Assembly: GCA_016790385.1 (NCBI GenBank)
Contig: JAEUNV010000278.1
Span: 1 to 6,013 of the forward strand
DNA from: Zoogloea sp.
Lineage (GTDB): Bacteria > Pseudomonadota > Gammaproteobacteria > Burkholderiales > Rhodocyclaceae
Direction: 5' to 3'
Length of the DNA: 6,013 nt
In this document: in pieces, positions 1-4,861 of the stretch
How positions within the stretch are numbered: position 1 is the first letter of the stretch
Layout of the letters: each line of letters opens with the position of its first letter
The notes under the pieces: model-generated
The model's database searches: none
Told to the model about the DNA's origin: nothing
What the model saw: only the letters and a program-made list of their open reading frames with translations
Program-made: the position numbers and the translations under genes

Positions 1-365
1 TCGGGGAGACGGTGCTCGTACTTCCAGAGCTTCTTGCCGGTCTTGGCGTCGAGGGCGTAGATGCGGCTGTAGGAAGCCGTCACGAACATCTTGCCGTCGT
101 GGATCAAGGGCTGGGATTCCTGGCCACGCTGCTTCTCGCCACCGAAGGAGAAGGACCACACCGGAACCAGATTCTTGACGGTCTTGACGTTGACCTTGTC
201 CAGCGGGCTGTAGCGCTGACCTTGCTGGCCCATGCCGAAATGGGTGACATCGCCGGTGGTCTTGGCATCGTTAAGGATGTCGGCGTCCGTCACTTCCTTG
301 GCGTGGGCCGCACCGGCAACCATCAGGGCAGCCGCGATCAGGGTCATCGCAAACGGCTTTTTCAT
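1..365 (-). CDS. PQQ-dependent alcohol dehydrogenase, ExaA/PedE/PedH-like (N-terminal part, cut by window edge)
   Basis: Periplasmic quinoprotein that oxidises alcohols with pyrroloquinoline quinone and passes electrons to a cytochrome c. About 121 residues are visible; the full protein is normally near 600. Residues 1-22 form a Sec signal peptide (MKKPFAM, hydrophobic core, cleavage after AHA). The mature start (KEVTDADILNDAKTTGDV), GQRYSPLDKVNVK, then PVWSFSFGGEKQRGQESQ and VTASYSRIYALDAKTGKKLW match the first propeller blades of ExaA-type ethanol dehydrogenases. The Glu of RGQESQ (about residue 83) corresponds to a PQQ-contacting Glu in this family. It does not resemble the XoxF/MxaF N-terminus. 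The Cys-Cys ring and the Asp that separates calcium from lanthanide enzymes lie beyond the edge, so metal use cannot be judged. An alternative in-frame start lies 7 codons upstream (386). It is divergent from the SoxYZ-like operon and preceded by a sigma-54 promoter at 471-486. ExaA versus PedH subtype is uncertain. Confidence 0.93.
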   Translation of the reverse strand, partial: MKKPFAMTLIAAALMVAGAAHAKEVTDADILNDAKTTGDVTHFGMGQQGQRYSPLDKVNVKTVKNLVPVWSFSFGGEKQRGQESQPLIHDGKMFVTASYSRIYALDAKTGKKLWKYEHRLP

Positions 366-401
366 TGTTTTGCTCCTTTGGATCATTGAATGTCTCCTTT
401 G
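360..401 (-). promoter_or_regulatory. Tandemly duplicated ribosome-binding site plus start codon of the quinoprotein gene
   Basis: Two adjacent 21-base units read down the minus strand (401-381 and 380-360). Each begins with CAAAGGAG and carries CAATGA, placing ATG 7 bases after GGAG in both. The ATGs are at 386-384 and 365-363. Because the unit is 21 bases, the two starts are in the same frame, so the longer product adds seven residues (MIQRSKT) before MKKPFAM. I annotate the inner start because it gives a compact signal peptide with two lysines directly after Met. Both sites look equally strong. Confidence 0.75.
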
Positions 402-421
402 AGAAGGTACTGAAGCGCGCT

Positions 422-441
422 CCGGGACAGCCACCTCCCGG
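422..441 (-). other. Small hairpin in the predicted leader of the quinoprotein mRNA
   Basis: CCGGGA (422-427) and TCCCGG (436-441) are perfect inverted arms around an 8-base loop. On the minus strand they fall just downstream of the predicted start site near 460 and before the ribosome-binding sites. There is no following U-run, so it is not a typical terminator. It may stabilise the leader or be a chance GC-rich pairing. Confidence 0.35.
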
Positions 442-470
442 CCCGACCGGACCGCGCAGCACTGCCCTTC

Positions 471-486
471 CGCAAGAGCTGTGCCA
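471..486 (-). promoter_or_regulatory. Sigma-54 (-24/-12) promoter for the quinoprotein dehydrogenase
   Basis: Read on the minus strand the sequence is TGGCACAGCTCTTGCG. It has the full TGGCAC -24 box and TTGC -12 box, with exactly 10 bases between the invariant GG and GC. Transcription should begin near 460, giving a leader of about 75-95 bases. It differs from the plus-strand promoter at 795-810 in only one base through the 15-base core. Sigma-54 promoters need an AAA+ enhancer-binding activator. Quality of match is high; activity is inferred. Confidence 0.82.
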
Positions 487-519
487 AAGCCCTGCGAGCG
501 CCCTGGAAAATCAACGCTC

Positions 520-534
520 CGGGAAAAATTCCCG
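520..534. repeat. Palindrome CGGGAA-AAA-TTCCCG, possible operator
   Basis: Perfect 6-bp arms separated by AAA. A further CGGGAA occurs at 543-548, and GGGAA at 572-576 and 578-582. It lies about 60-75 bp upstream of the predicted minus-strand start site, between the -24 box and the central palindrome. It could bind a dimeric regulator; nothing in the window identifies which. Confidence 0.45.
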
Positions 535-636
535 ATAGAAAACGGGAAGTTGGCTCTGGTCAAAAAGATGTGGGAATGGGAAAAATGCAGCACTTCCGCG
601 ACATGCGGTGCACTTCCTGCTTCATTCCACACCAAC

Positions 637-653
637 TGCTCCAAGCTGGAGCA
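637..653. promoter_or_regulatory. Perfect palindrome TGCTCCA-AGC-TGGAGCA, candidate shared sigma-54 enhancer
   Basis: Two 7-bp arms are exact inverted copies around a 3-bp spacer, 17 bp in all. Its centre (645) is about 185 bp from the predicted minus start (460) and about 176 bp from the predicted plus start (821). Both distances are in the usual range for enhancer-binding proteins. A third copy of the half-site TGGAGCA occurs at 688-694, about four helical turns downstream. The symmetry and placement are seen; the role as an activator site is inferred. Confidence 0.6.
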
Positions 654-670
654 CCCCGAAGCAGGACAAC

Positions 671-707
671 GCGACAGATGTCTCGCCTGGAGCATGTGGA
701 CACTGTC
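671..707. repeat. Two GACA/TGTC dyads near the candidate enhancer
   Basis: GCGACAGATGTCTCGC (671-686) pairs at six of eight positions, and GACA-C-TGTC (699-707) is a perfect short dyad. They flank the third TGGAGCA half-site at 688-694. Relative to the predicted plus-strand start they lie at about -145 and -118, a plausible place for extra activator or repressor sites. The dyads are short enough to arise by chance. Confidence 0.35.
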
Positions 708-743
708 GGCGCGATCTCGGAAGCTCCCGCGCAAGTGGACCGA

Positions 744-772
744 AACCCTTGCCGGCAGTGCCCGCAAGGGTT
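744..772. repeat. Inverted repeat AACCCTTGC-N11-GCAAGGGTT upstream of the plus sigma-54 promoter
   Basis: Nine-base arms at 744-752 and 764-772 are perfectly complementary, with an 11-base spacer. The right arm ends 22 bp before the -24 box at 795, so the repeat is centred near -63. Two half-sites about two helical turns apart (20 bp between arm starts) suit a protein dimer. No T-run follows on either strand, which argues against a terminator. The binding protein is unknown. Confidence 0.55.
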
Positions 773-794
773 CAATACAGGTCATGGCAAACGG

Positions 795-810
795 TGGCAC
801 AGGTCTTGCA
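795..810 (+). promoter_or_regulatory. Sigma-54 (-24/-12) promoter for the SoxYZ-like/TonB/two-component operon
   Basis: TGGCACAGGTCTTGCA carries a complete TGGCAC -24 box and TTGCA -12 box with the obligatory 10 bases between GG and GC. The predicted start is near 821, leaving a leader of about 48 bases before the ATG at 869. A partial TGGCA lies 10 bp further upstream (785-789) without its own -12 box. It is almost identical to the minus-strand promoter at 471-486, implying co-regulation. Confidence 0.85.
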
Positions 811-868
811 GCGTCTCTCCCTCCATACAGAGAAGACCGCCACCGGCAGGTCGCCGTCAGGAGACACA

Positions 869-1642
869 ATGATCAAGAGCGCCCTTCTGGCCATGCTTTT
901 GGCGTGCACGTGCAGCACCGGCGTGGCCGCTGCCGAGCGCGGCGCGGACCCCCTCGAATCTCCACGCTGGGCCGACATGCGCAAGGAGATGTTTCCGGCC
1001 TCGGCGCGGGTGGTCTTCGACGACAAGGTCAAGGTGACCGCCCCGCTGACGGCGGAGAACGCCATGAATGTGCCGGTGAGCGTGGACGCCAGTGCCCTCC
1101 AGGACGTTCGCGAGGTGCTCGTCTTTGCCGACTTCAACCCCATCGTGCGGGTGGTGCGCTTTGAACCCACCGGCGCGCAGCCCAGCCTGGGTTTTCGGAT
1201 CAAGCTTCAGCAATCCACGCCGGTGCGCGCCGCGGTACGGACGGGCAACGGCAACTGGCATGTGGGTGGCACCTGGGTGAACACCGCGGGCGGCGGCTGC
1301 ACCCTGCCCTCCACCGGGAGCGCGTCGCCCGAATGGCAGAAACGCCTCGGGGAAGTGAGCAGCCGGGTGTGGCCGCGCAAGGAAGGGGGAGAGCGCATCC
1401 GCCTGCGCATCATTCATCCCATCGACACTGGCCTTGCCGCAGGCATTCCGGCCTTCTTTCTACAAGACCTGCAGCTCACCGACGACAAGGGCAAGGCCTT
1501 GATGCATATCGAAGGATTCGAGCCGATTGCGGAAAACCCGGTGTTCACGGTGGACGTGCCCGCCGCCCGCGCCACGGCCGCTTACCGGGTGAGTGGGCGT
1601 GACAACAACGGCAACGCCATTGCGGCGGTGATCGAAAAATGA
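869..1642 (+). CDS. Quinoprotein dehydrogenase-associated SoxYZ-like carrier protein
   Basis: Secreted protein of 257 residues resembling SoxY fused to SoxZ, the thiosulfate-oxidation carrier pair. It fits the family found beside quinoprotein dehydrogenases, whose substrate or partner is not established. Residues 1-22 are a signal peptide; LLAC at 10-13 hints at a lipobox but is not convincing. Residues ~30-145 form the SoxY-like part (DPLESPRWADMRKEMF, LVFADFNPIVRVVRFEP) ending in GGGC with Cys144, analogous to the C-terminal GGCGG carrier cysteine of SoxY. Residues ~155-257 form the SoxZ-like part (RIRLRIIHPIDTGL, PAFFLQDLQLTDDKGKAL, VSGRDNNGN). The start at 869 is chosen for AGGAG at 859-863, five bases upstream, and the signal peptide; an open frame to 608 has neither. 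It is the first gene after the sigma-54 promoter and overlaps the next gene by ATGA. Confidence 0.87.
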   Translation: MIKSALLAMLLACTCSTGVAAAERGADPLESPRWADMRKEMFPASARVVFDDKVKVTAPLTAENAMNVPVSVDASALQDVREVLVFADFNPIVRVVRFEPTGAQPSLGFRIKLQQSTPVRAAVRTGNGNWHVGGTWVNTAGGGCTLPSTGSASPEWQKRLGEVSSRVWPRKEGGERIRLRIIHPIDTGLAAGIPAFFLQDLQLTDDKGKALMHIEGFEPIAENPVFTVDVPAARATAAYRVSGRDNNGNAIAAVIEK

Positions 1643-2595
1643 GTAGCCTGCGCCGCTCCACCCGTGCCCTCATCGCCCTCTTTGCCCTCGGCTGGACGCT
1701 CGTACTTGCCGCCGCCGACCGGGACTACGGCCTCGCCCCGGTGCGTATCGCCGACGACACCTGGGTACTGGTGGGGCGGAGTGAGGACTTCAGCTTTGCC
1801 AACGGTGGCAACATCGTCAATACCGCCTTCATCGTCACCAGTGCTGGCGTGGTGGTGATCGACAGCGGACCGTCCCGGAGCTACGGCGAGCAACTGAAGC
1901 GAGCAATTGCCCGCATCACCGACAGACCGGTGAGCCTGGTGCTCAACACCCACCACCACCCGGACCACTTCCTCGGCAACCAGGCCTTTGCCATCGAGAC
2001 CCTGGCGGCCCTGCCCGCCACCATCAAGGGCATTCACAGCGAAGGCGGCAGCTTCAACGAAAACATGTATCGCCTCGCCGGTGACTGGATGGCCGGCACC
2101 GAGCCCGTGGCACCGGCACGCCAACTCGCGCCCGGGCCGCTGACGATGGGCAATCACCGCCTCGAACTGATGGCCCTGGACGGCCACACCGACGCAGACC
2201 TGGTCATATTCGACCGCAGCACCGGTGTGCTCTTTGCCGGCGACCTGGTCTTCAACGGACGCGCGCCCACCACGCCCCACGCCAACCTGCAAGCTTGGCA
2301 GGCCGCCCTCGATCAGCTCGCCGAAGCCCCCTTCGCCACCGTCGTGCCCGGCCATGGGCCGGTGGCCACCGACACCGCGCCGATCCGGCAGACCCGGGCA
2401 TGGCTCGCCTGGCTCGACCGCAACCTGCGGCAGGCCGCCGAGGACGGTCTCGACATGACCGAAGTCCTGGCCCTGCCGATTCCCGCGGAATTCCGGGGCC
2501 TCGCCGTGGTCGACGCTGAGTATCGCCGTTCCGTCGGCCAGCTCTACCCGGCCTATGAGCAGCGTGCGCTTTCTGCGGAGCGTCGCAAGCCATGA
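1639..2595 (+). CDS. Periplasmic zinc metallohydrolase, metallo-beta-lactamase fold (quinoprotein relay / SoxH-like)
   Basis: 318-residue metallo-beta-lactamase-fold protein of the SoxH-related group that occurs with quinoprotein dehydrogenases and SoxYZ-like carriers; the reaction is unknown. Residues ~5-26 form an uncleaved or cleaved export signal (LRRSTRALIALFALGWTLVL, then AAA). Metal ligands are intact: HxHxDH as H105, H107, D109, H110 (NTHHHPDH), H183 in LDGHTDADLV, D202 in FAGDLVF and H239 in VPGHGPV, enough for a dinuclear zinc site. The Leu-Asn-Thr before the first His is typical of the fold. The C-terminal ~60 residues are helical. The start codon overlaps the SoxYZ-like stop (ATGA, 1639-1642) and its ribosome-binding site is weak, suggesting translational coupling. 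Type 1 versus type 2 of the relay-system hydrolases cannot be settled by eye. Confidence 0.88.
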   Translation: MSSLRRSTRALIALFALGWTLVLAAADRDYGLAPVRIADDTWVLVGRSEDFSFANGGNIVNTAFIVTSAGVVVIDSGPSRSYGEQLKRAIARITDRPVSLVLNTHHHPDHFLGNQAFAIETLAALPATIKGIHSEGGSFNENMYRLAGDWMAGTEPVAPARQLAPGPLTMGNHRLELMALDGHTDADLVIFDRSTGVLFAGDLVFNGRAPTTPHANLQAWQAALDQLAEAPFATVVPGHGPVATDTAPIRQTRAWLAWLDRNLRQAAEDGLDMTEVLALPIPAEFRGLAVVDAEYRRSVGQLYPAYEQRALSAERRKP

Positions 2596-3416
2596 ACATC
2601 GTTCTGCCGCCTTCCGACCTCACCTGGCCACGCCCGGCTGCCCTGCCCGGCCCGCTGCGGGTGGCGATTGGCCTGTCGATCGGCGTGCATGCCCTGGCCT
2701 TGCTGGTACAGGGCAGGAGCATGATGCCGCCCCCCGAGCCGCCGCCCCTGGAGATCGTGCTGCGCCGACCGGCCCCCGCCCCCGCGCCCGCCCCGATTGC
2801 AATTCCGGTAACGGAGAAAGTGGCGAGCCTTCCGCCGCCACGCCTGGAAACCCCTGCACCTGCGCGCCCCGCCCGCGTCGAGGCCGCGCCCCGGGTGGCC
2901 CGCCCCGAACCACGCCCGGCCCCCGTGCTGAGCCTTCCGGCAGCCGAGGCGCCCGTCAACACACCAGCCCTACGCATTGAGTCGGCTCCCGCCGCCCCCC
3001 AAACTCCGGCCGCCTCCACTGAAACCCCGCCCCAGGCCGCGGCCCCGGCCGCTGCGCGGGCGGCACCGGTGGAACCGGTGGTTGCCGCCCACGCCGCCGA
3101 AGACACCCTCGACCCGGCGCTCCTGGAGCGCTACGGGCGCAGCCTCTCCAGCCTTTTCGCGCGGCAGCAGAACTATCCGCGTCTGGCCGCCATGCGCGGC
3201 TGGGAGGGCGAGGTGCAGGTGCGCGTGACCATTGCCCGCAAGGGCAACATCGTGGCCGCCCAGGTGGTCCGCTCAAGCGGTTTTGAGGTTCTGGACCAGA
3301 GCGCCGTCCAACTGGTCTCGGGCGCCGGCCCCCTGCCCCGCCCGCCGGAAGCCTTGCAGAACCGGGAGCTTCAGATCGTCGTGCCCGTGCTGTTCAAACT
3401 GGAGAAACCGGCATGA
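2592..3416 (+). CDS. TonB-family energy-transducing protein
   Basis: 274-residue TonB-type protein that would couple the proton-driven ExbB/ExbD motor to an outer-membrane receptor. A short cytoplasmic N-terminus is followed by one membrane helix (~22-40) containing S29-x3-H33, the Ser/His pair also seen in the E. coli TonB anchor. Residues ~46-165 are a Pro/Ala-rich periplasm-spanning linker (PPPEPPP, PAPAPAPAP). Residues ~177-271 form the TonB C-terminal domain (NYPRLAAMRGWEGEVQVRVTI, GNIVAAQVVRSSGFEVLDQSAV, LQIVVPVLFKLE). No exbB, exbD or receptor gene lies in the window. Both ends overlap neighbours by ATGA (2592-2595 and 3413-3416), placing it firmly in the alcohol-oxidation operon. A role in taking up PQQ, a metal or a lanthanide chelate is inference from context. 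Skewed proline and alanine codons explain many false antisense frames here. Confidence 0.87.
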   Translation: MNIVLPPSDLTWPRPAALPGPLRVAIGLSIGVHALALLVQGRSMMPPPEPPPLEIVLRRPAPAPAPAPIAIPVTEKVASLPPPRLETPAPARPARVEAAPRVARPEPRPAPVLSLPAAEAPVNTPALRIESAPAAPQTPAASTETPPQAAAPAAARAAPVEPVVAAHAAEDTLDPALLERYGRSLSSLFARQQNYPRLAAMRGWEGEVQVRVTIARKGNIVAAQVVRSSGFEVLDQSAVQLVSGAGPLPRPPEALQNRELQIVVPVLFKLEKPA

Positions 3417-4861
3417 ACGCCGCGGCCGGCACCCTTCCCTCCGATCCCAAAGCGGGCGACACACCCCGGCGGCCAGCCAAGAGCCCGTCCCTGCGGCTGC
3501 GGGTCAGTCTGGTGCTTACCGCCCTGGCGGCCGCTTTCGTGATCGCGGGCGCTGGCCTGTGGGTGCGTGACGCCCGCACCGCCATCGCCGAGGAAATCAC
3601 CGCCGCCCACCGGGTGGCCGCCCAATGGCTGGCCGTGTCGGCGCAGGGCACCGCCTCCGGCGATCCGGCCTGGACGGAAACACGCCTCCTCGCCCACCTC
3701 AACGCAGTCGGCCGCATCCGTGCCCACCAGCTCGAAGCCCGCGACGATGCCGGCCACCTGCGCTACGTGTCGCCCCCCTCGGCCTACAAGGCCGGTCGTG
3801 ACGCCCCCGCCTGGTTCACCCGCTGGATGGACCCGGGGATTCCGGCCATGACCCTGCATGCCGGCAGCCTCACCCTGCATCTGCAACCGGACCCCTCCCG
3901 CGCCCTGGTGGATCTGTGGGACGACCTCAGCGCCGCCATGACCCGCGCCCTGCTGGCCCTGGCCGGGCTCTTCATCGGCAGCTGGTTCGCCATCCACCAC
4001 GCGCTGCGGCCCCTCGAGAACGTCATGGCCGCCCTCGACCGCACCGGCCAGGGCAACTTCGACACCCGCCTGCCTACCGACGGCCCGGCCGAACTGGCCC
4101 GTCTTGGCGATGCCTTCAACGGCATGGCAAGACGCCTCAGCGAAGCCGTCAGCGAAAACGTGCGCCTGAGCCATGAGCAGGCCGTGGCCCGGGCCGTCAC
4201 CGAACGCCTCGAAGCCGACCGCCTGGCCATCGCCCGGGACCTCCACGACGAACTCGGCCAAAGTATCACTGCCGTGGCCGCCCTGGCCGGAGCCATCGTC
4301 CAGCGCAGCACCGACACCCCCCAGATCCGCCAGAGCGCCGAGGTGATCCGGGATGTGGCTTCGCGCATGCAGGGTGATGTGCGCGCCCTGCTGAGCCGCC
4401 TGCGCCCCCCCGGTCGCGGCCCCCGGGAAACCCTCGACGATGCGCTGCGCAGCTACCTTGCCAGCTGGAGCGACCGCCATGGCGACATTGAATTGTCCAC
4501 AGAGCTCTTCGCCGGCCCCCAGCCCCTGCCCGACGACATCACCCTGGCCACCCTGCGCATCGTCCAGGAATCGTGCACCAACATCGTCCGCCACGCCTTG
4601 GCCAGCCGTGTACGGGTACGCCTGCTGCGGGAGGGGGACACCCTGACCATCGAGGTCTGCGACAACGGCCGCGGCATTGTGCCCGCCACCGGGCAGGCCG
4701 GCTTCGGGCTCGCCGGCATGCGCGAACGGGTGGTGAGCCTGGCCGGCAGCCTGGACATCAGCAGCCCACCCGGAGGCGGTACGCGCATCCGCGCTCGCCT
4801 GCCCCTCACCCGGCCAGCCCTGGCCGACTCCGATCCCACGCCGGAAGGCCCCCTGTCATGA
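3413..4861 (+). CDS. Membrane sensor histidine kinase, HisKA_3 type (NarX/UhpB/MoxY class)
   Basis: 482-residue inner-membrane kinase. Helix 1 is ~31-50, then a ~120-residue periplasmic sensor (51-172), helix 2 ~175-197, and a HAMP linker ~197-249 (RPLENVMAALDRTGQGNFDTRL, FNGMARRLSEA). The HisKA_3 H-box is RDLHDELGQ with phospho-acceptor His278. The ATP domain has an N-box (QESCTNIVRHA, Asn390), G1 box DNGRG (417-421), G2 GFGLAGMRERV and G3 PPGGGTRI. All catalytic motifs are intact. Architecture resembles MoxY-type kinases that control methanol oxidation in methylotrophs, but the signal cannot be read from sequence. GGAGAA lies at 3401-3406 ahead of the ATG. The stop overlaps the start of the response regulator (ATGA, 4858-4861), so they form a pair. 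Confidence 0.94.
   Translation: MNAAAGTLPSDPKAGDTPRRPAKSPSLRLRVSLVLTALAAAFVIAGAGLWVRDARTAIAEEITAAHRVAAQWLAVSAQGTASGDPAWTETRLLAHLNAVGRIRAHQLEARDDAGHLRYVSPPSAYKAGRDAPAWFTRWMDPGIPAMTLHAGSLTLHLQPDPSRALVDLWDDLSAAMTRALLALAGLFIGSWFAIHHALRPLENVMAALDRTGQGNFDTRLPTDGPAELARLGDAFNGMARRLSEAVSENVRLSHEQAVARAVTERLEADRLAIARDLHDELGQSITAVAALAGAIVQRSTDTPQIRQSAEVIRDVASRMQGDVRALLSRLRPPGRGPRETLDDALRSYLASWSDRHGDIELSTELFAGPQPLPDDITLATLRIVQESCTNIVRHALASRVRVRLLREGDTLTIEVCDNGRGIVPATGQAGFGLAGMRERVVSLAGSLDISSPPGGGTRIRARLPLTRPALADSDPTPEGPLS

Larger units (their letters stand above)
387..868. other. Divergent intergenic control region
   Basis: No credible gene lies here; open frames crossing it lack a ribosome-binding site and family resemblance. 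It holds two outward-facing sigma-54 promoters (471-486 minus, 795-810 plus) and several symmetric sequences between them (520-534, 637-653, 671-707, 744-772). It also holds a cluster of GGAA/TTCC half-sites at 520-628, including GCACTTCC twice (590-597 and 610-617) exactly 20 bp apart and GGGAAAAAT twice (521-529 and 578-586). AATCAA at 509-514 followed by an A-rich stretch is half of an IHF consensus, too weak to call. No clear sigma-70 promoter was identified. Confidence 0.85.

Noticed and set aside
509..521. IHF site between the enhancer and the minus promoter
   Set aside because: AATCAA matches the first half of the consensus but the following TTR is replaced by CCG; too weak to call.
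418..524. Ten-base direct repeat CGCTCCGGGA at 418-427 and 515-524
   Set aside because: GC-rich, only two copies about 97 bp apart, and one lies in the transcribed leader; probably chance.
744..772. Inverted repeat as a transcription terminator
   Set aside because: No T-run follows on either strand and no gene ends nearby.
608..868. N-terminal extension of the SoxYZ-like protein from an ATG at 608
   Set aside because: It would run through the sigma-54 promoter and inverted repeat, lacks a ribosome-binding site, and hides a good signal peptide starting at 869.
869..913. Lipoprotein signal (LLAC) in the SoxYZ-like carrier
   Set aside because: The hydrophobic core before Cys13 is very short and a normal cleavage site near AAA-E is available; left as ambiguous.
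1639..1720. Twin-arginine signal in the metallohydrolase
   Set aside because: LRRSTRALI has two arginines but not the S-R-R-x-F-L-K pattern; an ordinary Sec signal or membrane anchor fits better.
2252..3106. Antisense frame of 284 codons opposite the hydrolase and TonB genes
   Set aside because: The translation is Arg/Gly/Ala-rich noise mirroring the Pro/Ala linker of TonB; it has no domain.
3371..4594. Long antisense open frame (407 codons, minus strand) across the kinase gene
   Set aside because: It lies opposite a kinase with all catalytic motifs intact, has a low-complexity Gly/Ala-rich translation and no recognisable domain; GC-rich codon bias explains it.
4573..4857. In-frame upstream start for the response regulator
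   Set aside because: The extra residues are the shadow of the kinase ATP domain; the receiver domain begins right after the ATG at 4858.
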